Of a DNA stretch of 64,000 bases, positions 1 to 11,087 are shown piece by piece. The translations under genes were made by a program, and so were the position numbers. The notes beneath the pieces were generated by a model. It was not told where the DNA came from. It did no database searches and worked only from the letters and a program-made list of their open reading frames with translations. Source of the DNA: Apricaphanius iberus (taxonomy: Eukaryota; Chordata; Actinopteri; Cyprinodontiformes; Aphaniidae); the NCBI GenBank assembly GCA_028564705.1, contig JAPXFQ010002813.1, positions 434,001 through 498,000 on the forward strand, read 5' to 3'. Each line of letters begins with the position of its first letter. Within the stretch, counting starts at the first letter, position 1.

Positions 1-540
1 AATTTAGCAATCATGACTGTTTAAATCAAATGCACTAGATTATTCTGAACAGGGGGATTTACCTCTGCAGTCTGCTACTGGTTAAAGGTGTAACACACTG
101 AACTTCTGGTTGTATACAAGCTTCACTCCCTAGCCATTTTTGTTATAATTTTTGTATCTTTACATTGGAAACTCCATGTACTCGATTATATTGTTTAAAA
201 TGTTTGTCTTATAGCACCCTCTTTTAGAAGCTTTCCCTTTTATCTTTTGGAAGTCTTCCGGCTCAGCAAGTAAGAGCTCTCTTATATGAACTCAAGAAAG
301 GAAACAAAGTGTGCTGTAAGGCTCTCAGAGAGCATGAACGCATTAAAATGAATGTTTTAGGGGCAATTTGGAGCAGGAGAAATTGGGGAGATTGCACTGT
401 CTAAAGTAGAGGGAAATGAAGGACATTGAGGTGGAGAGGAAAAGAGGAGAAGAGCTGGAATGGGATCTCTCCACTGATGGCATGAATGAGTAATGATGAC
501 ACCCCCCCACTACTTAAATGTGGTGTCAGCATTTTTACAT

Positions 541-576
541 GAGATATACACACACGTGCACACACACACACACACA
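541..576. repeat. (CA)n microsatellite
   Basis: Alternating AC/GT dinucleotides, interrupted once (acacacgtgcacacac). Ordinary intronic simple repeat. Confidence 0.9.
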
Positions 577-930
577 ATATTAACACAACCATCATGCCAG
601 CTCTACTCAAATCTACATACACATTTAAAGGTCTGCAAAAACTGATGATACACAGACGCACACCCACACTTGTCCACAGCGTCCGGAGATGGGGAACACT
701 GTGAAAGTGTGATGATGCATCATTTTGTTAAGCACCTCTATCCATCTTCCTTTCCTCACCATGTTGTCTGTCTCTGCGTCTCACATCCTTAACTTTAAGG
801 AGGTTTTTAGAACCTGACCTTAGTTTGAAGTTTATATGTCTACAGGAGCAAATATGCATCGATGTAGATCCCCAGTTATCCAGGACATGATAATCTTGAG
901 AGTTTAGATGAAGGAAAATTGACTTTTCTT

Positions 931-976
931 GTTATCTTGAAAACGTTTCATCTCTCATCCAAGAGGCTTCACTTCT
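931..976. repeat. Short teleost interspersed repeat
   Basis: The phrase around 'aaacgtttcatctctcatcc' followed by 'aagaggcttcacttct' is one I recognise as a recurrent dispersed fragment in fish genomes. Its parent element is not visible here. Confidence 0.45.
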
Positions 977-1655
977 GGAGCAGATATGCTTGACATGGCA
1001 CTAGAACATATTACACAAGATGAACTAGACATTAAACATTCCTTTCACATCTGCTAACCAGTTATTTGCAGAGTATCTAAGTTAGAAAAAAAAAATCTTA
1101 TTTTCTTTTACAAACGATCAATTATAAAATTATCTTTTTAGCTTTACATGGTAGATATGATCATTGATTGCTGGAGGTCACAGCCTGCGCACACATCATT
1201 CAGCATCAACAATTGAGCACTAGAGAGAGTGAAAAAGCTAGTTTAGGAACACCACAGAGCTTATAAAAGGTGCCCTACCAGTTTACGGGGGATCTGAAGG
1301 GAAGACACCTTTTGGAGCAGGTCACAAAAAGACTCGAGCAGTGGGACTTAAATTGGGATTAAAACAGGTGATGTTCATCTATTTGTTCTGTTTACGATGC
1401 ACTCTTCCATCTCACACTTTATACACAACCCTGCACGCCGCAGCCTATATCCATACCTCCCTTTATCCTGGCAAGCAGTAATCTTTTGTGAAAAGCACCC
1501 GATGTCAGCAGATTTCCGCCACAGGCTGAACCTCTATGAATTACCAAAGGGCTCACTGATGCTGGCAATAATGCCAGCATTGTCTTGTGAAAGACACTTT
1601 TGACTTTTCTCAGTGTTTTTCTCTTTATAGAAGCTTCACCTGCTGTGCTATCCTC

Positions 1656-1935
1656 CCTAGCTACAATTCAGTTCAGTTTATTTATATGGTCACAATTCAC
1701 AAGAGTATATCATCCCATAGCACTTTACAAAAAAGTCATTTCAATACAATTATACAAACATTATAATCAGTTTCAAAGTTTTTTTATTTAATGAATCCCA
1801 GCATATTGCCTCAAGTCATTGACATAAGGTTGTGCTCCATGCATGCAGATCACGACACGCAGCCACAGCAATCCCTCATAGTGAGCAAACATGTAGCAAC
1901 AGTGGACAGGAAAAACACCCTTTTAAAGACCCACT
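1656..1935 (-). mobile_element. L2-type LINE 3' end
   Basis: On the minus strand this reads as the 3' UTR and tail of a fish L2 retroposon. It has the 'tttatttatat' block, the 'cactttacaaaa' block, and the downstream 'cagcaatccctcatagtgag' and 'acagtggacaggaaaaac' blocks. The same blocks recur in the same order at 18676-18900. The copy at 63637-63835 shares the first blocks plus 'aatcccagca'. No reverse transcriptase remains, so this is a 5'-truncated copy. Confidence 0.7.
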
Positions 1936-2393
1936 CTGAAAAATATTGTGTTTTTGTGTTGTTAACATGTTCTTATAGACTTTTCTGATGCTAGCAGACT
2001 GATCTTGAGAAAATTAAGCTCAAAATTGTATTTCTGCTTTCAAATCACTGTGAATCATTAGTAGACACTAAATACTAGCAAAAAAAGACTGGCTATGTGA
2101 CATAGCAACACCCCTAAGGGGGCCACAAGCTCCTCTCCACCCTGCCCGCTCAGGCTCTGAGGAGTAGAGAAGACGATGACGAATCTAGCATTACATCAGC
2201 TATTTATGGAGCTACAGCCAGTGCTGCATGCTGCTATGTTAACCCGTCAGCAGTATGATGGCCCATAAACAGGTCCCACCCACTTGCACGTTTAAATTCA
2301 CCAATATTCTGACTCTTAACTTCTATGAACTTATACATGTTTTATATCATTAGAAAGCTCTTTTGCCAAGAAAGATACACAGAGAACCCCCAG
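1936..2393. other. Unclassified intronic sequence
   Basis: No gene or recognised element. A locally GC-richer patch around 2100-2300 may belong to an old repeat, but I see no termini. Confidence 0.4.
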
Positions 2394-2404
2394 CCCCCCC
2401 CCCC

Positions 2405-2440
<36 letters not shown>

Positions 2441-2450
2441 ACACACACAC
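2394..2450. repeat. Poly-C / (AC)n compound microsatellite
   Basis: A run of 14 C is followed by about 20 AC dinucleotides with one interruption. Proline/histidine/threonine-rich open frames across it are artefacts of the repeat. Confidence 0.95.
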
Positions 2451-3448
2451 CTTCAATTGCAACCCTTCGTAGTCCAATAAACGTAATAAAACTGATCCAT
2501 CTCTTACATAAACAGTCTGTTTACATTCATAAGCGTATCCCCCCCCATCCTGTCAGCTTTACGCACCATCTACCACCCTCTCCCCACCCCCTTATACAAT
2601 TGGGCACGTGCATCACCTGTGATTTCACAGCAACTCATTGTGTACTTTATCGATACAATATTAGATCTACTTGCTTTACTGAAGATATGACTGTCTTACC
2701 AGTTCAGCAAAAATGTGTCCAAAGCTGCATCGGTTTGCCTTTTAACATTCGATGGTAGCCCATCTCCATGTTGAAAAGCATCTCTGATATAAACTGAGGG
2801 GGGGACATATATCACCGTAACACCCTGCTCAGGTCTCTGAGGCATTTTTTGACTTTTTTGCCATAATTCCTATTGTTTTTCTTTCTGAAGTTGATAAAGC
2901 CCTGGGTAGCCAGGGAATGGCTAACTATTTAACAGAAGTTTGCTGTGAGTTCTCCATAACCGCTCTCTGGCATTTTGGTGACTGTAACAGGAAGACACGG
3001 AGCGGCCTGTCTGCGTGGCCACATCTCCTCACGTTTGTGGGATGAGTATGCACGTTGAGTGACAGTCCGAACAGCGGAAACCTGAATCTATTGGATAAAA
3101 AAAAATAGCTGGTCAGTCTGAATTGCATAGGGGCCTATGGGTTTATTGGGAGGAAGTAGGGACTTAAAAAATAACAAATATTGTGGAGAACTAGACTTTT
3201 GTCATAATACTGAGCCCCACATCATTTGAAGGATATATAAAACTTTACTAAATAAATAAATTCTCCATAATTCAGCTTTAAAGCCCTCCAATAAAGAGGT
3301 CTGTCCATGACTATAAATAAGCGCATAAAAAAGCTAATAAACAATATAAATAAACTTCTGAAATTTGTTCTCCTTATCTTTCCGCACCCTCCTGCTTTCA
3401 AAAGATGTCATAATACCATCCTAATATATCCACTTGTAGAAGACCACA
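2451..3448. other. Intronic sequence, no gene seen
   Basis: AT-rich, with no splice-bounded coding segment and no recognised element. The open frame at 2925-3128 (minus) has no recognisable composition or motif. Confidence 0.5.
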
Positions 3449-3815
3449 GAGGTGGAAAGAGAACAAAATATTAAACTCAAGTAAAAGTACTATTACTGTG
3501 AGGAAATTTTACTCAAGTACAAATAGAATTACCACTCTACAACTTTACACAAGTAAAAGTAAAGAGTAGCTTACTTAAAATGTACGCAGAGTAAAAGTTT
3601 CTTAGTTCCTTTTTTGTTATAGCAGTTCTGGGCGCAATATTTTTTATCATATTTATTAATAATTATTTTTCTCCTCAGTAATGGATATAATAAATAATGT
3701 AGCAAAGTACAATACTTGATAATGAAAAAAACAAGGTTAACTGCCAAAATAACAGCAAAAAAATACAACTGGAAAGTAGTAGAGGAGAAAAGTGACAGAG
3801 TAAACAAAAGTGGTT
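3449..3815. mobile_element. hAT-like non-autonomous fragment
   Basis: It opens with 'cagaggtggaaagag' and then repeated 'actcaagtaaaagtac' motifs, a subterminal pattern I associate with hAT elements in fish. The matching right terminus is not found; sequence homologous to L2 begins near 3826, so the element is truncated or interrupted. Confidence 0.4.
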
Positions 3816-3825
3816 GGTCTGTCCT

Positions 3826-4131
3826 CCAACAGTCTTAGCCTATAGCATCATAACTACTGAGATGGCTCAGGATAACCTAAGCCATACTAACCATAAGCTT
3901 TATCAAAAGGGAAGGTTTTAAGCCTACTTTTGTAAATAGACAAGGTGTCTGCCTCACGGACAAAAAACCTGGGATCTGATTCCACAGGAGAGGAGCCTGA
4001 TAACTAAAAGATTTGCCTCCCATTCTACTTTTAGAAATCCTAGGAACCACCAGTAAACCTGCAGTCTAAGGGTGAAGTGCTATGTTAGAAACATATAGAA
4101 GATATAAGATGGAAGTTGATTGTTAAGGGCT
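3826..4131 (-). mobile_element. L2 LINE fragment (ORF2 C-terminal end)
   Basis: The plus-strand text parallels the L2 C-terminal coding region at 31915-32165. Shared blocks are 'ataagctttatcaaa', 'ggagaggagcctgata', 'cccattctacttttagaaat' and 'accagtaaacctgcagtct'. Read on the minus strand it is the degenerate end of an L2 reverse transcriptase ORF plus adjoining 3' UTR. It stops abruptly next to a Tc1-like fragment. Confidence 0.75.
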
Positions 4132-4385
4132 TTATTTGTAGGAAGGTAGATGATAAATTATATTCTGGATTGAAACGCCATGCCATACCCAGTGGACAGC
4201 GCTTGATTGGAGCCAATTTCTTCCTACAACAGGACAATGACCCAAAACACACTTCGAAATTGTGTGAGAACTATTTAGAGAAGAAGCAGGCAGCTGGTAT
4301 TCTATCGGTAATGGAGTGGCCAGCGCAGTCACCAGATTTGAACCCCGTTGAGCTGTTGTGGGAGCATTCGATAAACCAAATGTAA
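4132..4385 (+). pseudogene. Tc1-like transposase C-terminal fragment, DD38E spacing
   Basis: The open frame from about 4132 encodes only the last part of a Tc1/mariner transposase. It has the second catalytic Asp in QQDNDPKHTS and the catalytic Glu in SPDLNPVELLW. Counting residues between them gives 38 rather than the 34 of ordinary Tc1, because the stretch between the KHTS and EWPAQ motifs is four residues longer. A DD38E spacing is what has been described for the Intruder family. The helix-turn-helix half and first Asp are absent, and the frame ends at a stop soon after LLWE, so this is a dead fragment. It abuts the L2 piece on its left. No inverted repeat or TA target pair is visible. Confidence 0.75.
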
Positions 4386-4942
4386 TTGCTTTATTTTTAT
4401 GTTTTGTCAAAGTCGTATTTATCTTTATTAGATTTTCATGATATGCTATTTTTATGTTAGCTTTTAATCCATTAAATTTTGGCCATGGATAAGACACTGT
4501 CTAAAAGGGGTAATGGGTGGGGTAACAGTACAGAAGCTACAGAGAGGTTAGTTAAACTACGTCTCTGCTTCCTGGTCTGGACCCTGGTTTTTCAGTGTTT
4601 TGAAGGACAAATAAATCCAGCCAGATTCCTAGACAAAAAAGCTGCTTCATCCAAAGTGGGATGGATGCCATCTCTACAGATCAGATAAGGTTTTCTCCTA
4701 AATCTTTTCCAGTTATCAATGTACTTAGACCACTTAGACAACCATTGATTGAATGACTTGTGACTAAACATGGGATGATTGGTCTGATCGGTCTGATCAG
4801 TTTCAAGTGTGATTTTATGTGCTCTTGTCAGAGCGGCCGTCTGACCCCGTCAGTCAAAATGACCAACAAGATTATTTTAACGAGACCTCTGATAAGAACA
4901 TATGTTAAAAGGAGGTGTGAACTCCTCCTTCATGGCTTTATG
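4386..4942. other. Intronic sequence, no gene seen
   Basis: The first part may be the 3' flank of the Tc1-like fragment. The open frames at 4479-4688 and 4760-5029 have no recognisable motif. Confidence 0.4.
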
Positions 4943-5045
4943 GGCATATACCATACCATACCATACCAATTTATTTATAGAGCACATTTCTACACAGCCG
5001 AGGCCGACCAAAGTGCTGTACAGTATTAAAAACATATACAACCAA
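4943..5045 (-). repeat. LINE 3' tail with (ATACC)n
   Basis: An 'accataccataccatacc' repeat is followed by 'aatttatttatagagcacatttctacaca' and 'aaagtgctgtacagtattaaaaac'. This is the reverse complement of a fish LINE tail ending in short tandem repeats. Nothing of its coding region is present. Confidence 0.6.
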
Positions 5046-6073
5046 ACACACAAAAGAAATATTAAAATAGCACAGTGAATACCATAAAATAACAAAATAA
5101 GATAAACAGGGATATAGCAGACTAGGTCAAATTAAAAGCCAAAGAATGAAAGTGAGCCTTCAGGCGTGATTTCATATATAGTGTTGTTCTGACTAGAGTC
5201 TTATAGAGGACATTTTGAAAATAACCAAAGGAAACATTTAAAATATCAGGTCAAACCTAAGGAATTCCTTATCCACCAGACTGATGCACAGCTTTCTGTA
5301 TCAAGCCGTTAAAATGTTGAACTTTTAGGATTATACACTGTATATTGTTGGAGTTAATTTCTGTTTTTTATCAATTTTGTGTTTTTATGTTTTCTGTTTT
5401 TTTACATTTATTAATTGAATGACTTCAGCAGAAATTGTCATTTGTTGCTTCACATTAAACTATTGTATACTGATTTGATTTGAGTCCACCATTTTTGGTG
5501 AATTTGGGATATGGTGAAGCATTCTCTGGTTCTTGTTAAACTGACCAATCACAGGCATATATGCTACATTGACTAAGACAAATAGTTAGAAAATTGACCA
5601 CTACTCGGTCCGTCCTTGTGTAGGCGACGAAGAGCCCTTGCATCAATCCGTCTCTGTCAAAACGGAGTAGTACAAACTAGGCTTAAGACAGAGGAATGAA
5701 CTGAAACGGATGAGTTGTGAAGGACGATCAAAACCCAATATGATGAAACTAAAATTAAAAACAGCTAGGAATCATGAGACTTTTACAGTTATTCATAAAT
5801 GTCATTTTCTTAAGTGTTTGTAAACTGGGTGGGATATCAATAGATATCAAGCTCTGAGGCTTAAAATGAGTTCCACTCTAGTCCTGCCTTTATCAAAAAA
5901 AAATTTTGTGATGAATTCAGACACAGATATCTCTTAAGTCTTTTATTAATTTGATTTATTTCACTGAGGTTTTGCAGACAAAACTGAAAAAAAGCTTGTG
6001 TTTGAATGAAACAAATGCAAATTTCATGGGTACATTTTTGCCATATGAAGGAGTTGTTGAAGTAATTAAGTAA
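5046..6073. other. Intronic sequence, no gene seen
   Basis: AT-rich. A short CG-containing patch at about 5605-5740 looks different from its surroundings but shows no termini or coding motif. Confidence 0.45.
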
Positions 6074-6150
6074 GTACGATTTTATTTATAGGGCACCTTT
6101 CAAGGTATGAGAATCACAAGTACCAAGGTAAAGTACCAATAGTCAGTAAA
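6074..6150 (-). repeat. LINE 3' tail fragment
   Basis: The text 'gattttatttatagggcacctttcaaggta' has the form of a reverse-complemented fish LINE tail. No other part of the element is recognisable. Confidence 0.45.
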
Positions 6151-8085
6151 GTACAAAGAAGTCCAAGCAGTTCCCTTATCCTTGTCACATGAAGAGTATT
6201 GTTGAGGTGAATAAATAGTTTTTTACAATACCAGACAATGTGTTTGCTGCTAATAGGGAACCTTTTTGTAAATTGCGTATTAACCTATCAACTTATTTTA
6301 ATGAGTAGTCTATTCTTGTGATGTCTGACATTGAATATGTCTCACCTTGGTTTATGATTAGGGTCTGATTTTTGGAAACTATATGCTACAGAGCAGCTGT
6401 GACTTGAACTTTATAAAATACACTGGTATTTCTTTATGTTCAGAGATAATTGCTGATACTGTTTAAAACTGATGACGACATGAGTGAAAAACATTATTTA
6501 GAATGACTGAGGCAAAGTCTAAAACCCTGATCTCATAGAAAAAAATATTTATGGGCAGACCCGAAATTGTGTGTGCAAACAAAGCAGTCGATAAACTATA
6601 CACTGTTTGGCGAAAATTTGCCAAAATTGCAGTAAACTATTATGAGAAGCTTATGAAGGGATACCCAAAACATCTAAGGAAAGTAATTTAAATGACAATT
6701 CTACCACATTCTAAAGGAATGGATATAATTTCCCAATTTAGAAGACAGTTTTAAAATCTCACACATCAATGTCCCTCTTTATTCTTGTGTTTAGCAAATG
6801 GAAACTTAATGGATCAGAATAAAACTTTCATTTCAGTTTGATGTGAAGGTCTAATTAGGTCTGCTCCTGTTTTATAATGACTTGATTTTATGTTTTTTAA
6901 AGATTGCAGAAGATATCTGACTACTGAGATTATTGTGTGGTTTTTCCCAAATATTATTTTAGACTGTACATGATTCACTTTAATTTGAATGTCAGACATT
7001 AATGTTGTCAATGTTGTAGAGAATGTTGAAAAAATTAAGTTTAAGATTTTTGAAGTACATAACTGCTAGTGTTTTGCTTTTAACCAAACTAAATGCATTT
7101 ACCTTTTCATCTGAAGGGCAAAAAACAAAAAAATACATGTGAAATTAAATGTCATGCAACTGTTATAAGGCCACTACAGTTACATTATTAACTCTAATAG
7201 AAATATTCATATAGCACAGCCAGATTTTCAAAATTAACATGTGTTTAACAATGTGTAAAGATTATGAGAAATAAAAACTGAACTCAACCAAACTCTTTTT
7301 ACAAATAGATCAGATCTTCCTCTCTTATCATATGCAAGATTATACAAAAACAGGAAAGAAAAACTTGTAGACACCTGAGAAAGTACATTTTTTCTTGTTT
7401 TTGTACCATTACAACTGCAGTGATGACTTTATTCTGCTGCAAAAGTAAAAATGTTATTATAAATTATTATAAACCCACGTAGCTTAAAGAGAGCTGAGCT
7501 TCAGCTCAGAACTCCGTGATATGCCATCTATGAATCAAATTTGCATTTTGAAAGTTCTACATTAATTTTAGATGTCTACAGTATTTGCACTTTGCTGTTT
7601 GTAGCATTTTGTTTGGTTTTGCTGTTATTTGTCCATAACTTACCTGGTTTTCCCCAATATCAGCAGCTTCCTGCAGAGACTTAGATAGGACTAAATAATA
7701 CAGAAGGCGGCATACATACAAGACAGCATTGACCCTGGAAAAAAAAAAAAAAAAACAAGACATGAGTTCGATATATGAAAAAAGATTCTAAACTAAATAA
7801 TAATTATTTACAGAAGATATTCAGACACTTTTTCACCTCTTTCAGTTTATAAAATCAATGTAAGTTTTTGATTAGTCAGAAAGAGATTTTATTTTTACCT
7901 ATAAATTTTAAGTTGCTTCTTTAGGTTAATTGGCAGGGGTGGTCAGCAATATAAATAGATGAGTTTTTGTAGTTTGCTGATCTAGATACATGGTGGAATT
8001 TGTTAGCACAATGCCTATGAGGAAAGACACCTGCAATGACTTCAGAGAATTGATGCTGTAGAAAATTGTTGCTGTGAAGTATTAT
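6151..8085. other. Intronic sequence, no gene seen
   Basis: Long AT-rich stretch without splice-bounded coding sequence. A 15-base A run lies near 7740. The short open frames at 6814-7011 and 7557-7763 (both minus) are low-complexity or have no recognisable domain. Confidence 0.5.
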
Positions 8086-8145
8086 ACCATACCATTCCTA
8101 TTTCTTTGTATAGCCCTTTCAAACACAACAGGGGTTAAACAAAAT
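8086..8145 (-). repeat. LINE 3' tail fragment
   Basis: 'accataccattcctatttctttgtatagccctttcaaacaca' matches the layout of the tail at 4943-5045: an ACC/ATACC repeat followed by a tttat...agc..ttt block. Confidence 0.5.
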
Positions 8146-8162
8146 GATGAACAGTTGAAAGA

Positions 8163-8246
8163 CCATGAATAATATATAATAATAATATAATTATATATTA
8201 TTATAATATATTATTAATTATAATAATAAAAATAATATAATAAAAT
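8163..8246. repeat. (TAA/TA)n AT-rich simple repeat
   Basis: Near-pure A/T with ataat/attat alternation that can fold back on itself. Followed by a C run. Confidence 0.85.
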
Positions 8247-10014
8247 TCCCCCCTCACCATTTGCAGGGGATATCTCATCAATTCCAAGTCTGGGTCCTTT
8301 GCAGTATCTTTAATGTCCCAAGAAAATGTATATATGCCCTAAGAAACACAGAACAAGAGCTGTATTTGTGTAGATTTAAACCAGAATCCTTTTCTGGATA
8401 AAATAAAATGATTATAGGACTTTCTTAAAAAACTTATAAAACACTTATATATATGTATATGTAGATTGATAGATAGTCTAAAATATTTATGTTTGGAGCT
8501 CAGAGCAAAATTAAAAGTTTAAATAAAGTTTTCTGTTCAAAGGTTTAAAGACACACCGTAACTTTGTAGCTATTTGCCCTCTGTCGCCCTGTCAAGGCTT
8601 GCAGTGTAACGTCACTGTCGTAAATGATTCTGTATGGTGCGCATCTGAAAAGGAAGTTTTTAGAAGCTTGACAGTCAAAATAACAAAACATAAAACTAAC
8701 AGCGTGTCAGCTGGTAAACTGTCATACAGTTTTCCCAGCACTATCACATCATCACGCTCAAATAACTTTAGAGCAAACATTTATTACTTACCAATCCAAC
8801 AACATGGCTTACCCACACAAATTTGAAAAGTTGTAACACTGGGTTTTAGAAGCTAATCCATCTTTGACCTAGACTGAGCAACAGTATGACAAAATGTATT
8901 TCACACCAGTGAAGGGCAGGAAGTGTTTTCTCTCACTTGCATCGTCTCCCAGCCTTCTGCTCTATGAGGCAGCAGAAGGAACCGGGGGAGGTGCGCTGTT
9001 ATCGAAGATGAGGTAACAGGAGAACAGCATTGTCTTGCTTCAGCGTACAGCTCAGCGGCTCAGCGTGCTACAACGTTCCTTACTTCCGATTCACAATGGG
9101 TGCAGAACCGATGCGCCCCGGTAATAATCATCACAACGAGCCTTCTACAGCAACTGTTAGCTTTTGCAGCCCAGTTCATTTGCCTCACTTCTTCTGATAG
9201 CAGCTTCTTTGGTTTCTTTGGTGAATCTGCAGTGACTCAAGAAGCAGGAATGTAAAAAAAATTAGAGGAAATTGCAGCATACTCGTTGGAAACCGAGAGA
9301 GAAAACAGACTGCTAATAAGCTGGTAAACAGCAATAAAGTTTAGTTTCCTTCTGCAGATGATGATAGCGAGGTTTGATGATGAGTAAAAACAGTTGATCA
9401 AATTATTTGATGAGCCTGTTAGTTATTTTGGGTATGGATCTGTAAAATTCTGAGCCCAATAATTTCCTTTCTGTTTTATGTAGTGAATGGACTAATGGAG
9501 CCTCATAACAATGGGGATTAAACATATATGTCCACCTGTTCTTGAAAAAAATACCAATAAATACATATGTAGAAAATACATATATAGAAAAATAAAGAAT
9601 ATAAATATTTAAAATAAAGTAAGTTTTAAACAATGTAAAAAAGATGAACATCTGAAAAAGTATTCCAAATCAATATTGCCAATGCCTTAAGATGTCATAT
9701 TGTGCAAAGTAAAATTGTTAATTTGCTCCCATCACAAACTGTGGATCAAACTGAAGATTTTTCTCATTTACAGTATACCTTTATCAATAACCATATTAAA
9801 GCTACATTTTGAACTAGTGATATCAATATTGAATATTTTTTTAGAAAAAGCCCAGGCGCCTAAAGAGTAAAAATCAAAGTCTAAATTTTCTTCTGGGGGA
9901 GCGTGCCCCCAGTCCCGCATGGATGGGTAATATCCTTCTCACCTTTCTCACCCCTGACGCGATTTCATGTCTGAATATAATATCAATTGGAAATAGTCTA
10001 TAGATGTAGTAATA
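8247..10014. other. Intronic sequence with an unclassified GC-richer patch
   Basis: No exon found. From about 8545 to 9170 the sequence is richer in G+C and CG dinucleotides than its neighbours, which in fish introns often marks an old DNA transposon. I could not find inverted termini. Confidence 0.4.
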
Positions 10015-11087
10015 GATGTAACCAGTGTTGGGGAAGTTACTCAAAAAAAGTAACTAGTTACACATTACTAGTTACTATTCAAAAAAGTAATATATTACAC
10101 TAATTAGTTTCTCACTTATGAAAGTAACTTAGTTACACTACACCCTGATTACTTTTGTACCCAAAAAGTAACCTGCAATGTTGTTTTCTTATAGTAATGG
10201 TACAGAAGATCTCTTTTCAACACCCTTCTTTAATAAAATATATGAAAAACAAGCACAATCAGCTGTGTTACACAAGTACCCTGAAAAAAGATACTCCCGA
10301 AAAACTATTCTGACCTCAAGTTCCACAGTTTGACAATATTAAAATAAAGTTTTGACTGAGTGGGCTGTCCACCACCAAGTAATAGTGCAAAAATGAAGTT
10401 GTGCAAATTACAAATAAAAAGACAGCTAACAATAGCTTTGATAACTTAAACACACTACTACAAAAGAGTATTACAACCATTGTAGACAAAATAAAAATAC
10501 TGGACTCCAATTTTAAAATTAATTTAACTTTTGTGAGACCGTTCAAGATATTCATATCATCGTCTGAAGCCAGTAAAAGTAGTTCTGATCTTGGGGGAAA
10601 ATGGATGAATCACACAAGTTATTTCTTAGAAATGTAGGTGTTTTTTTTTAAATGTCTGATTTGACCATATGGGGAAATGTCTTAGCCTAAATATCACAAA
10701 TTATTCCCTTAGTCATGGAAAATTCTTGGTTTTCTCAGTTTGACAAATTTGAAGATTTTTCTCTTTAAAATATGTAAATATTTAATATATCTAATTTCTG
10801 AGTTTTGTGGGCATGAATTTATTCCAAAAATACTTTCATTTCCTCAACAATGGGCGTAATACTCTTTCATAAGATACACATTTGACAATATAAAAATAAA
10901 TACAGCTTTAACTGAGTGTGCTGTCAGCCAAGTGTTTGTGCAAATTATAAATAAAAATAAGGAATCTCAATGATTTCTGAAATAAGGTCGACGTCTTAAC
11001 AAATCTCACCTTTTTTTTTTTTACTATGCAGTAGGGTGTAAAATTTCAATGCAATACCTCACCTTACAAACAGGTTTACCAGTACAT

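Larger units (their letters stand above)
1..1655. other. Intronic sequence, no gene seen
   Basis: No coding exon with splice sites and no recognisable element fills this stretch, apart from the CA repeat and the short teleost repeat listed separately. It would be part of the long clstn2 intron. Short open frames here have no family resemblance and overlap simple sequence. Confidence 0.6.

Noticed and set aside
2363..2758. 131-codon frame rich in Pro, Thr and His
   Set aside because: It runs through a poly-C/(AC)n microsatellite; its composition comes from the repeat and there is no domain.
7460..7500. 'cacgtagcttaaagag' resembles the start of a mitochondrial tRNA-Phe
   Set aside because: Only about 15 bases match; no cloverleaf and no adjoining 12S rRNA, so not a mitochondrial insertion.
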